A stretch of 64,000 bases of DNA. Origin: Tridacna crocea (lineage: Eukaryota > Mollusca > Bivalvia > Cardiida > Cardiidae). Shown piece by piece: positions 31,246-42,712 of the stretch. The notes under the pieces are model-generated. The model was not told where the DNA came from. It made no database searches and saw nothing but the letters and a program-made list of their open reading frames with translations. The stretch is taken from contig OX031070.1 of NCBI GenBank assembly GCA_943736015.1, forward strand, positions 40,726,173 to 40,790,172, written 5' to 3'. The position numbers and the translations under genes were made by a program. The number at the start of each line of letters is the position of its first letter. Position 1 is the first letter of the stretch.

Positions 31246-31790
31246 GAAATAAGTCACTCGTATCTTCCGAAGTACATATCGGCCTACTTCAAGAATAGTC
31301 GGCTTTGAACTCTTGTAGACGCTTGCAGATACATGTACTTGTAGACGCTGGAAGACGTTTGTATTTCTTGGTTCACAGAAAAACGTATGCAAACCGTATG
31401 CAAACTGGCCAATACTGCTATGTATATTGCTCATTTGAATGTCGAAATTAACCGAGAAGGAGGGCAAAAATTGATTTCAGTCATGCACATGTACTTAACT
31501 TTTATATTCTTTATGTACATTTGGCTTAGAAAACCTACAAGAGGCTTTTAGATGTTTGTAGACGCTCGTGGTTTTTGCCTCATAGTAAAACGTACGCACA
31601 CCGGTCAATATTGTTACGTATAACGCCTATTTAAGTTGCAAAATATACTGTGGAAGTGAAAAAGAATATAATTAAAGTCATGTATCTTTATATTTTTTTA
31701 TGTAAATTCGGTTTAAAAAACCTATTAAAGACTTGAAGCCATTTGTAGATACTTGTTTAGGGAGACCGTAACTTGGGATAAACTTCTGTA
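31234..31790. repeat. Direct repeat with GTAGACGCT motifs, left copy
   Basis: Two sub-blocks (31234-31540 and 31541-31790) correspond in order to 34480-34735 and 34736-34870. Shared phrases include GATTTGAAATAA, CTTGTAGACGCT, CATAGTAAA and CGCACACCG. The two copies flank the MULE-like pseudogene in direct orientation. Confidence 0.75.
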
Positions 31791-31863
31791 AGTTGAAATT
31801 TTCTTGATTTAAACAGGTTGCTCATATCTACTTGCAATCTTTTAAACTGTTGTTAATTTAGGC

Positions 31864-33693
31864 AAGTCTCACTCTGAAGGCAATCCTCCTGAAACCAAAA
31901 CAGAAACGGGCATCCATGGGTTAATGAATGGATTTCAGTCCGTTGAAGAAGTATTGTATCAGCTTGGAAAAGCATCGCATATACTGCCTGACATCCCCAG
32001 AGGCAAGAAAGAAAATGTTTTCTTCGTTTTGGACAAATCTAAAAACATTGAAAAACGTTCTTTGACGAAGAAAATGGATTTTTTGAACGATTATGGAGTT
32101 TTGGACACTCAGACAATATAAAAAAAACCTCATTACTAATTGAAAACTTTTCATAGAACTTAGTTTAACATTTTGTAACAAGAAAAATTGACGTTTTGGT
32201 GAAGAAGTGAAAAAAGAATTTGTTCCTTTCGAACCCCAACCAAACCTCTCGGACATTTTCACATTCAAAAGATATTACGCTACTCTAAAGCGGGATGTAA
32301 ATTGCAAAAAAAGAATTCCTTCTTTGAAACACAGGTTTCGTCAAAAATTCTTCACTGAGCTGTACATAGCGGATTACATTGGCAAGTTCCCTGCAAACGA
32401 AACATCTGCACATGGAAACTCTTCTAAAAATTCTCAAGAATACATCAGGGCTTCTCCCGCGACAAAATCGAAAGTGCACTCGGAAATTGATAATGGCAAG
32501 TCAGTACTACAAATTTTCGCGGGCAACTTTTTGGCAGGTGAATACCAACCCCGTGATTCTAAATTCATTGAAAATATGAAATAATATAAACAAGGAAAAT
32601 GACCCTGGAAGCAAAAGAAACCCGGCAGATGATGTTCAGAACGTAGTAAGTCTTTTATCTTTGGGTATCGAATTCATTAAGGAAATTATCCAGACTGCCC
32701 ACGAAGCCCCAAAATATTATGTGTTGAACAGACTTCCTATTAAAGCATTTTGGCAACGCCTTAAAAACATCAGTTATTGGCGTTGATGGGACGTTCAATT
32801 TTGGTTCTTGTTGCGGTTTTTCAGGAAAAGAAATCAGAAAGGGTACTCCAATCCAATCATATTAGGGCCTATCTATTTACACTTGGATGGATGTTATCAT
32901 ACTTATCAACGATCTTCCATGCATTTGGCTACTGTTCTGGAGAATTCTTTCGAGGAAACAAAATTGAGTTTATATGATTTGGTATTTGGCACAGATATAG
33001 GAAAGGCCCCAGTAAATGCTAAATTACAAATTCCTTTCCAAAATCTAAACTCGGCCTGTGTAGGTAATTTCAAGAAATCTCAGAAACAAAATTGGAAGGA
33101 AGGAAAAAGTGAACTAAGAAATATTTGGTGATGTTTTAAGTCCTTTTGGATAAGCAGAAGCTGACAAATTCCTTTCCGAAATCCAAACTCAGCCTGTGTA
33201 GGGAATTTCAAGAGGTACCTTAGAAACAAAATAGGAATGAACGAAAAAATGAACGACGAAATATTTGATGATATTTTCGGTCCTTTTGGGTAAGCAGAAG
33301 CTGACACGGTGGTAGATTTTACTGGAAAAGCAAACGAACTGAGTCCAAACACTAAGATAATTTAGGAATCTATGTAACTGAAAAATTATTCCTTGTCTTC
33401 AAATGTATGTCTGCAGCCTTCGAAACAATGATGAAAGCGTACCTCGAAATTGGAAAAATAACAACTGTGAATCATTGAATCACATTTTAAAACTCAACCA
33501 AAATTGGACGCCACAAAAATTACTAGAGAGATTGGAGAAAGAATGTTTACTTCAAGAGGCCCTTGTTAGAGAAGCAATTTATGGTCATGGAAAATGTTGC
33601 CCACAAAATTGGCTTAGTAAATTGCAATGCACCAAAATACAGTGGCAATCAAATTCTCAGTTTGAAAAGGACAGTCTAATTTACATTTATTAA
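31864..33693 (+). pseudogene. Decayed MULE-like transposase gene
   Basis: A series of coding pieces in shifting frames. First, FQSVEEVLYQLGKASHILPD (31924-32121). Next, a basic frame with ending AGEYQPRDSKFIENMK (32207-32581). Then VIGVDGTFNFGSCC (about 32772), NPIILGPIYLHLDGCYHTY, and VFGTDIGKAPVNA (about 32985). Finally, SLNHILKLNQNWTPQKLLE in 33403-33693. The order 'VDGTF(N)', 'GP..LH', 'FGTD.E.AL' and 'C.s.NH..K..nW' is that of MULE-type transposase domain proteins. At least four frame changes, stops and an internal duplication show that it is dead. The family call is from motif order only. Confidence 0.5.
33028..33305. repeat. 138-bp tandem duplication inside the MULE-like pseudogene
   Basis: 33028-33165 and 33166-33305 share AAATTCCTTTCC, CTCAGCCTGTGTAGG-like phrases and end TAAGCAGAAGCTGAC, with scattered differences. 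Confidence 0.9.
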
Positions 33694-33904
33694 AAATTTT
33701 GGAAATAAGACCCTGTCAACGAAAACTTGCAAAATCAGAAAACACCTCCACTTTTAGAAAAAAAGTGAGAACAGAATGAAATCCCGGGTAAGAAAGGGTA
33801 AAAAAATGTGTTAGTGTGTTGGGGATCAGTAGGTGGTTAAAGGAGGTGACATCTCTCTGTGTCTAGGCGAAAACAATGAGTTCAAAAGGAAAAAAAAAAA
33901 GGAG

Positions 33905-34255
33905 AAAAATTGGTAACCTCTGGCGCGGCTTAACAGCCCATAAGTTCATGCCAAGCAAAAGGATAGAAAGAAGCTGGCACTATTTTAGACATTAACTTTA
34001 GTCGCGGCCTAACAGCCCGTAAGTTCATACCTGCTCAAAAAACAAAAGTAATCACTAACACTTTATGATAACCTCTGGCGTGGCCTTACGAGCTCAAACC
34101 AAAAACAGAATAGAAAGAAGCTGATATTAACATAAAATGGTAACCTCTGGCACGGCCCAACAGTCCGTAAGTTCATATCAAAAACAGAATAGAAAGAAGC
34201 TGACACTATTACAAGATGATATCCCATGGCGCTGCCAAACTCACGAGTGACTCTC
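33905..34255. repeat. 75-bp type tandem repeat
   Basis: Four imperfect units with GGTAACCTCTGGC, CGGCCTAACAGCCCGTAAGT and AGAATAGAAAGAAGCTGA. Confidence 0.85.
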
Positions 34256-34456
34256 ACCTTGACGTTGTTTGTGGGCTTATTTCATAATGAGTAAACACTT
34301 GTTATGAAGAACATAGAAGAGTCAATTTCCTCACATTTTTCTTGCACGTGAATAATTCCTTCAACACTCACATCAATTTGTTCACTAACTGGAACAAATG
34401 ATTGCAGCAGGCAGGCCAGGGTGTTTTAAATGACATTATTTATTTATTTATTATAC

Positions 34457-34476
34457 GGGGGGGGGGGGGGGGGGGG
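34457..34476. repeat. Poly-G run of 20
   Basis: Twenty uninterrupted G bases just before the right GTAGACGCT repeat. The length may be inaccurate in the assembly. Confidence 0.95.
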
Positions 34477-34479
34477 ATA

Positions 34480-34870
34480 GATTTGAAATAAATCGGTCGT
34501 ACCTTCCCACAAATACTTATTAAAGTCAGCTTTGTAAACTTGTAGGCCTTGCAGGTATTTGTAGACGCTAGTTGACGCTCGTGATTTCTGCTTTACAGTA
34601 ACACATACGCACACCAGCCTATATTGCTACGACTAATGTCTATTTAAACGTTGAAGTTTACTGTGGAGGTGGGCGGAATTTAATTTAAGACGTGTATTTT
34701 TGTGTTTTTATGTACTATTTTTATGTTAAGAATACCTACTAGAGGGTTTTAGACGTTTGTAGACGCTGGTAGACGCTTGTAGTTTTTGCTTCATAGTAAA
34801 CCATACGCACACCGACCAATATTTTTAGTGCTGCAAATAAAATAAATTTTAAAGGTAAAAAAGTTCGTCT
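34480..34870. repeat. Direct repeat with GTAGACGCT motifs, right copy
   Basis: Aligns with 31234-31790 in the same orientation, beginning GATTTGAAATAAATC and including GTAGACGCTGGTAGACGCTT. Confidence 0.75.
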
Positions 34871-35519
34871 TACCCCATCTACCATATAAAAACAAATACT
34901 GAGCCTACCTTTCATCTGGAATAGGCTAATATTAATACCCTGATACAGGAAATAACTAGTGGTGTTACACAAACGTTGAAAAGAGTCCGAAATAAACTTG
35001 TATTTAAGGTTCAAGATTAAACCGTGAGCTTTTTTATGGGATTTCTAAATTACTATCGAGGGACAAGCGTTTCCCAATATGGCGACGATCGTGGCTTCCT
35101 GCAATATTGCCATATCTCGTCTACAACTCTCGGCTCGCGCGACGTGTTGAATACTCAAGAAGTTGCCAATCTCTCTTATTTATGTCTCTTGCTTAAGATA
35201 CGACATTTCTTTTTGTACGCTACCAATAGAGTGATGAAATGGCTTTGTTCTTCTTTCGTGTGTGTGGATAGTTGATAGAACATCGCGTATACCTAGGGTA
35301 ATATCAAAGAAACACCGCATAAACCTTTGTTCCACTTTTTGCGTATCTTAGGTTGGCAACATGTGCAACACATCTTGTCCCTAGATGAAGACAGCTTGAT
35401 TGGTTTCCCTTTCATTTTCGATAAATAGATAATACTTAATGGGAGATTATATTGTAAACAGATGGGGAGAGATGGTGTTACACAGGGTGGCATATCGTCT
35501 TAGACGGGCTTTTGGTTTT

Positions 35520-35996
35520 CATTGGTATAGGTCCATTAGATGCCAAATATCAAAGCACCACGCTTTCCAGTTTTAGAGAAGAAGAATTTTAAAGTTTTCC
35601 TTCCTTGTTTCTATTTTCGAACTTGTGACCCCCGGGGCGGACCCTTTTTTGACCCCAGGAGCATCATTTGAACAAACTTGGTAGAGGACTACTAAGGGAT
35701 ACTATGTACATATCAAATATCAAAGCTCTTAGCTTTCTGGTTTCAGACACGAAGATTTTTGAAGATGGTGTAAATTTTCCCTTTTTGTTGCAATGGCAAC
35801 CATATTTAATTGGTTAATTCAAATATTTTAACAACTTTGGTAAGAGCTTCACATGCCTGCCAAGTTTCAAGATGATTGGCAGACTGGTTTAGGAGAAGGA
35901 GATTTGTAAAGAAATTATGGACAGACGGATAAATGGACGCCGGACAATGACCCATTAGAATACCTCACCATAGCACTTCGTGCTCAGGTGAGGTAA
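35520..35996 (-). mobile_element. Truncated CTCACCTGAGC-type element
   Basis: In reverse orientation it starts ACCTCACCTGAGCACGAAGT (at 35996) and runs into the 'gacccc ... tctacc' repeat body also seen at 61545-61950. Confidence 0.7.
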
Positions 35997-36179
35997 AAAA
36001 AATCACAAAAAATACATTTTTGATGGTACGAGAACATTTTAAACTTGATATATAGCTGTTAGATACCTTGTTAAAGATTGATAAGTACAAATACATGTTT
36101 ACAAATGCGGTTGATATTATCGTTATATTTTCTTTATATAACAAGAGAGCCATAATGTATTTCCATTGCGCACGCTCTA

Positions 36180-39100
36180 TTGCTCCGTAATGGCAGTCAA
36201 AACATCCCTGTCTTGGTTAAAATGTCCCCACCCCTACCCGAATTCTACGATATTCCAAAGTTGGTAATTCCAGTTGTTTAAGTCTTTCATTGTATGGTAG
36301 ATGTCTTAACCCAGGAACTAATTTGGTTGCTCTTCTTTTTACGTTTTCTAAGGCTTTTTTCGTGTTTTTTTAAAGGTGGCCCTTCAGATTTTGGAACGAA
36401 ATGTTTACAAAAATACAAAAAATTCATCCTTATACTCCCAAGGCCTTTTAATTTTCATTCATAAAACCGCAATAGTCGAAAACCATCCGACAACAAGAGA
36501 AAGTAGAGATTTACTACGGAGGAGGTCGACACCGACGGGAATCACGGTCTATTTTTAGATGAGCATCTTGCTCCTTTACATACAGGAAATACACAAATGA
36601 CGATTCAAACATAGCGTCCGAAGAAGAAATTATGGAAAATAATTACATGTTTGTTATGTTATGGAATTTAAGCGTCATTAGTCACATGCCGGTCACTTTA
36701 CATTCCCACATTTTTTTTTTGCGCGCGAAATCTAAAAATACCTTAGGAGGCTACGTAGCCTTTTAAGGGAATACCATCAAATTTTTTTTTTCTCGGTAAT
36801 TTTATCATTCTTAATTATTGGTGATTTGTATTGTTTTATCATATAAATTTCAGTGATATATATATTTTTTTATTTTTTTGAGATGTGAAAATTCTAAATA
36901 CCCACTTTTAAGGTAAGGTAACCATACTGTACAGGCATTTTCTAGGTGGGGTCTAACTAAAGCTTTGTAGAGATTTTGGAAAATTTCTTTGTCCATACAA
37001 GTAAAAGGTTCGTTTCATAACACCAAGGTTTCTGTTTGCTGTTTTGATTTTTTCACAAATATATTGACTGAAAGTAAGTTGTTCATCAAGCAGTACTCCA
37101 AGGTCTTTCTGATCTTTAACTTGAACAGTTTCTTCTTTGATGTTCTATTCATTTGTCATGTAGTATTTGCTTTGTAAATTCTTTTTGCCAATGTGTAGGT
37201 GTTTACATTTCTTCGGGTTGAATTTAAGTTTCCAGTCCAGCGACCATTTGCAAAAATTATCCGTTGTTTGTGGAAGAAGTTTTGAGTCATTATCATTTCT
37301 AGTCACAGAACAGGTTTTGGTGTCGTCAGCAAATAGTCTTATTGGTGTCACGGCAGTTTCAGGAAGATCATCAATGACGATAAGGAATAGAATGGGGCCT
37401 AAAACGCTCCCTTGAGGAACTCCACTAGTTACTTTGACAGATTTGGACTTTTTCCCATTAATGATAACAGTTTGTGTTCTGTTTGTAAGGAAATCTTTAA
37501 TCCATTTTAAGACTTTGCCTGTAATTCCATATTTTTCTAGTTTTATAAGTAATTTTTCATGGGAAATTGTGTCAAAGGCCTTTTCAAAATCATAAAATAT
37601 TACATCAGTTTCTTCCCCATTGTCAATCGGTTCTGTCCAATCGTCCACGGATTCTAAGAGTTGAAGGGTACAGGATTTCCCTTTTAGAAAGCCATATTGA
37701 GGTGATGTAAAAAGTTTCTTTTGTTCCATATGTGATTGGAAGCTGTTTCTTACAATTTTCTGCATAATGTTATCGCACATCGAACTTATACTAACGGGTC
37801 TATATTTTTCAGGCAGTACTTTATCACCAGATTTGAAAATAGGGGTAACATTTGACTTTTTCCATTCCTCGGGCACTTTTGAAGTAACCATGGATTTCTT
37901 GAATATTTTTGTTAGGGGATAAACCAGTGCTTTTGAACATTCAGCAATAACTTTTGGGTGTATCCCATCTGGTCCCTGCGATTTATTGGGCTTTGTTTCA
38001 TTCAGAATTTTAGCAACTGTATCTTCATCGATTTCGATATTTTCCAAGATTTGTTCAGTTATAATTGTGGAGGGTTTATTATCTTCTTCTGCAGTTTGTG
38101 GTTTTATTGTAACAGGATCTTTTATAAAGACACTGGCAACGTAGTTGTTTAGTAAATTGGCTTTAGGTTCATCAACTGAGATCAATTTTCCGTTTTCATC
38201 CTATAAGGCACCGATACTTGTTTTAGTTCTGTTATTTTCCCTAACGTATTTCCAAAAGAGTTTCTGGGTCGGTATTTATCTTTGATGCCAGATCCTTCTC
38301 AAATTGGTATTTTGAGATGCGTATTACCGCTGTTACTTCATTTCTCGCCTTTTTGTAAATTTCAAAGTTCTCGGATGTTGGGCAATACATGTCTGTACTT
38401 TGTCCATTTAGCATGTTTTTTCTTTATTTTCATTTTTGTTTCTGTGTTCATGAATGGGACTTTGCTGCATTATTTACTGTTGTCTTTGCACACTGGTATG
38501 TTTTTGTCTAAAATGTAATTGAGGGTATCGGCAAAAGACTTCCAATAATCATCAACTCCCCCCCCCCCTTAAGATGTCGTTCCAATTTTTGTATTAAGAT
38601 CTTCGTTTATTGCTTTATAGTTGCCCCTAGAGTAGTTCTTTTTGTTTGTTAAACTAGATGCATTGGACGTATAACAGATGAAGTTGAATAATAAAATTAT
38701 TTGGTCACTTTTACCAAGCCCTGGTAGGTATTCAACTTTATCGATCATGTTCTCTTCATTTGTTTGTACTAAATCCAATAATGACGGCGACACGTGTTCT
38801 CTATACCTTGTTGGTCTATTTATATACTGAGTAAGGAAATTATCTTTGATACACTCTAAGAACAAATTAGCAGGATTATCTTCCATTCCACAAACTTCTT
38901 GCAATGACCAATCTATTTCTCTATAATTGAATTCCCCAACTATACATATACATGTATGAGAATATCCTCTATTTGAAGCATCTTCTATCAGTTTACAACT
39001 ATTGTAGGTTGAATGGATATTCGTCGATGGGTTTCTATAAATTCATCGCAGTAAAAGATTATCTTTATTCTCCAATTTGATATGAATCCACAGTGACTCT

Positions 39101-39230
39101 ATAAGTTCGTTGTATAGATCAACTTTGGTGACATTTAGATTTTTCTGATAATAGAGTATGATTCCCCTTCTGTTATCTTGTGTTGATTGAGCTGAATGTC
39201 ATAAAATTTATCGAAAATAAATGACTTACC
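36180..39230 (-). pseudogene. Dead CR1/Jockey-type LINE, endonuclease plus reverse transcriptase
   Basis: Minus strand, 5' to 3'. A decayed endonuclease (about 39230-38569) has GEFNYREIDW, a PTR block, LLDLVQTNEE and LGKSDQ. A connecting region follows with stops and shifts. Then comes an open 346-codon reverse transcriptase stretch (38185-37145) with YRPVSISSMCDNIM, motif A FYDFEKAFD, motif B SGVPQGSVLGP and motif C FADDTK. After two adjacent stops the frame continues (KDLGVLLDEQLTF, KALVRPHLENA) to 36913, is split by a MITE, and resumes as [20 protein letters not shown] up to about 36235. The endonuclease Asp of GDFN is Glu and the His of SDH is Gln. No full-length frame remains, so it is immobile by itself. 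Confidence 0.9.
36373..36909 (-). mobile_element. TTAA-flanked MITE, family B (inside the LINE)
   Basis: Inverted copy of 8212-8739 and 44045-44582. Starts AGGTGGCCCTTCAGATTTTG and ends TAAATACCCACT, with TTAA on both sides. Removing it with one TTAA leaves the LINE frame open across the junction (WLPYL then KKTRKKALENV). Confidence 0.9.
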
Positions 39231-39369
39231 TCTTAAAACTATAAGTTTAGCAGAATATGGGTTAAAATTCAATGACCTGTAGCAATAAATGACAACATCA
39301 TAATGCTAAACATGAAAATGAGCGTTTACTGAAATAATCAAACAAGATCCAACTGGGGATCTTGATAGA

Positions 39370-39545
39370 ATATACGGGTACGTCTAACCAGGACGTTTTA
39401 ACAGGGGGACCTTTTGACCAATTTGGATAGGAAATGGGGACGTTTCAACCAATTAGGAAAAGAAACGGGGACGTTTTAACCAAAAGTGGAATGTTTTGAC
39501 TGTGGGGCGTTTTGACTGTGGGACGTTTAAACCGGATACCCTCCG
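39370..39545. repeat. 'GGGACGTTTTAACC' tandem motif block
   Basis: About six imperfect units around GGGGACGTTTTAACCA and GTTTTGACTGTGGG. An inverted, shorter block (GTCAAAACATCCC, GGTTAAAATGTCCCC) lies at 36195-36232 on the other side of the LINE. Confidence 0.8.
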
Positions 39546-39879
39546 TAATATTACTATTGCGTAATTTACCAATCGACTGGTTCCCATTAGATCCGACGCA
39601 ATCATTTGTACGAACTTAAATGCAGACTGCCAGCCTTATGTTGATAAACAACTCTTAACTTCCTGTACTGTAGGTAATGCTTTTTCTTCCCTAACACAAT
39701 TTCCAACCCTCATCTAGACACTGCAGGCATGAGACGAACTAAATGAACTCTTGGTGATCAAGTTTTTATTTTTTTTCTACAACCCGAAAGATTTAACATG
39801 GTCGACCCACAGCCTTTATATCGAGAGAAGTTAATGTATGCATGCCTCAATATCCGAAATGCACATGACATTGCAAGTT

Positions 39880-40672
39880 GGCCTACCGTACCTTCAGTCT
39901 GAAGGTGTCTGCTCCGATGCTATTTTTGTTACTGGTCTTCGCATACAACTTCAGAGCAATGTTCATGCAAAGTATCTGAAAGTAATACGATTTTACCTGT
40001 ATCTTTTCGAACGGCTCTATGCGACCAAATTTCCAATGACAGCTAATAAAATTGGCATGAATCGTTAGATAAATGATTAATTTTTACAAAAAAACTGATG
40101 GTAGCTAATATCTAAATCTAACCTTTGTGCAAATCTGTACTTTGCAATGTAAATAACGTTTGACCTACTTTACCAGAAATCAAAACATTGTTATATCATC
40201 AGTGCGCATGTCTTGGCAGAAATCGCAGTATCTCTGACACACTAGGTTTAGTTGGGAATTTTGCTGTTGACAAAGACACCTTGTGAGAAAATAGTTTTGG
40301 GGGGTTAGAAAACCAGACTGTACAAAATTCCAATTCTGTTGAGTGCGCATGCTTGTTTAACGGAAGTCACCGTATTAGTTGTTTACAAATTACGCTGGAT
40401 TTATTTATGTTGGGAGAAAAGGTAAAATTTCCATTGATTTAATTGGTATTTTGCAGCACATTTTGTGTGCTCTTAAAGATCAATCAGTTATCTAACAATC
40501 CATGCCCATTTTATTAGCTGTCATTGGAAATTTGGTCGCATAGAGCCGTTTGAAAAGATGCGGGTAAAATCGTATTAATTCCAGATACTTTGAATGAACA
40601 TTGCAATAAAGGTCTCCCGAAGACCAGAAACAAAACTAGCATCGGAGCAGACCTTCAGACTGAACGTAGGCC
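39880..40672. mobile_element. Large inverted repeat, about 195-bp arms
   Basis: Left arm 39880-40080 (CCTTCAGTCTGAAGGTGTCT, GACAGCTAATAAAATTGGCA) and right arm 40480-40672 (reverse complement, e.g. TTATTAGCTGTCATTGGAAA, GCATCGGAGCAGACCTTCAG) with about 400 bp between them. Looks like a foldback-type non-autonomous element. The short open frames on each arm mirror each other and are not genes. Confidence 0.85.
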
Positions 40673-40987
40673 TACCGGTAGCTTTACTACAGAGTTTATT
40701 TTCATTCAAAGTATACAATTCAGATTTTGAGCTGTCGTCCTCATTTTGAGCGGACAACAGCTCACACTAAGAATGTCAAGTACAGCTATGTGGAGTGTTC
40801 ATAGCTTTATTCATTAATCATTGTCAACACCATCGACTTTTTTCCTTGAAAAGTTCAGCCAAGGATAATATTTGTCTGTATTAGACAGATTCTGCAGGCA
40901 CACAAACCCGTTACCATTTCCATTACCATTTTGAATTGTATACTTAGAAGGAAAATAAACTATATAAACAGATTATATGCAGGTTAA

Positions 40988-41118
40988 CTCATTACCAAAC
41001 TACGAAATTTTCGACTAGTCCAAATTGAAAGCAGTTGCAGACGACAAAATAAACGTGAATCAAAAATGGAAATTTCATTTGGAAAGGGTAGAAAACATAG
41101 GGATTATGGGGTAATGGG
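40988..41118. mobile_element. TTAA MITE family A, internally deleted copy
   Basis: TTAA on both sides; ends CTCATTACC and GGTAATGGG. The central hairpin has been lost. Confidence 0.85.
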
Positions 41119-41799
41119 TTAACTCTTTAGAATACAATCCTTCCTCAAGTTTTATCAGCCCGCAGAAAGAGGTTTTTTGACCACCCAGTGGAAAAGGACA
41201 AAATGCTGGTTTTGTGAAAACCCTGTGGGAAAAACAAGAAAATGCTGGTTACAGCATGTTTTCCTTTTCCCCACAGTTTTTTTTCACCCTTCCATAAGCA
41301 AATTGTGGTATTTGTGTCATATTTACTTTATCATCTGCAATGTTTTCAATTTGACAGATATAAAATTCTGATGTCCAGGTAAAGGTTAAATGACCCTAGT
41401 ATGGTTACATATTTTAACAGTGTAGATCATAAGTATGCTGTTTACTAGCAATTTTATACCTCCCACATATGAAGTAAAGGGAGTTAGACTTTGTTTCACC
41501 ATGTCTGTCCATCTGTACTTTCATCCATTCACCAGTCAATCCTTCTGTCTTTTGTTTTTGAAATTTAACCTAGGACCCTGGAATCTATGTCGGGTGAGGT
41601 CCCCTATTGTTTTTGGGTCACATTGGTCAAAGGTCAGGGACAAAGGTGAACTTTGTCTGAAAATTGCTTCTGTGCTCTTACTTGGTAGCTTTTTTACCTC
41701 AGACCCGGAAACTATATACAAGTGTTACTCATGACCCAAGAAGGTGCCCTATTGTTTTTGTGACAAAGGTCAAGGTCACGGGTGAACTTTTTTTTTTAA

Positions 41800-41998
41800 C
41801 CCTGTACTCCATGGATACTCATTTCTACACATTGCTTGTAGGAGCCTTTAGAAAACATTGTGGCAAAAGGTAAAATTGCTCGTGGCGATGTTTTCAATGA
41901 TATCAAAAGGTGTCATATAAACATAAGAAACAGCTTCATCCTTGCTGTTATTTAGGGTCAGTTAGACATACCATAGAAATGCCTTATGAGGTAAAGGG
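41800..41998. mobile_element. TTAA MITE family A, GCTCG-centre type
   Basis: TTAA on both sides; left end CCCTGTACTCC, right end GAGGTAAAGGG. One arm of the central hairpin is shortened (GCTCGTGGCGATG). Confidence 0.85.
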
Positions 41999-42432
41999 TT
42001 AAATTGTTTCGGTGTTCTACTAACTGAAAAGCTTTTTGACCTTGAAACCTGACACTTTATATTAATGTTGGTCATGACCCAAGGCAAAGACCTATTGCTT
42101 TTTGGTCACAGGTTTGATCATGCGTGATCTTTGTATTGAATAATCATTTTCTTTCTCAGATACTGCAGGTTCAGTGCTTGGGTACTGGTGGGAGGTGATT
42201 TTTTCCCCACAATGTTTTCAATAGTCCTTTCTCTGGTGGCTGTTAAAACTCAGGAGTGTGTGATAAAGAGTTAACTAAAGCCATCATATCAAGTCTATTC
42301 TGTATATTTGTAGAATGTAACACAGGACACGCAGAGAACCATGACAGATGAAAATCCAGAAGAACTACTGGAACTCCCAGACTGGATGTTGTGAGAAATA
42401 ATTTACAAGAAGCAAGCGGTTGAGTAGGACAT

Positions 42433-42712
42433 ATGGCTTCTCCTTTATATTTATCTTCTTGTTGCCTTGGTAACCAGTCTGCCATCTTTAACAGGGACAT
42501 TATCCCAAGCAAATCCCTGTTTGAAGAGAAAGTGGTCAGTATTATAAGCCTGATCTTTGCCATTTTAAGTCTGTGTGGAATTACTGTTTTGCTGTATCCT
42601 CAGCGAAATGTGAAGACTGTTGCCATAGCAACCCATAACAGACTCTTTCAGGGTCAAGGTCTTTACCATGTGACAAAATGTCTCATATTGGCAGGAATCC
42701 TTGCAGACATTG
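42433..42712 (+). CDS. GPR143: GPR143-like, exon 1 (N terminus, TM1, most of TM2)
   Basis: 280 bp. MASPLYLSSCC, TM1 near residues 33-55 (VVSIISLIFAILSLCGI), TM2 start KCLILAGILADI. Donor ATTG|gtaagg. The ATG is the first in frame after upstream stops. Confidence 0.9.

Noticed and set aside
32207..32584. Independent basic 125-codon protein gene
   Set aside because: Better explained as one frame of the decayed MULE-like transposase, given neighbours in order and similar codon decay.
35024..35275. 83-codon frame starting MSFFMGFLNYY
   Set aside because: No domain, no splice context and no codon bias beyond that of the AT-rich surroundings.
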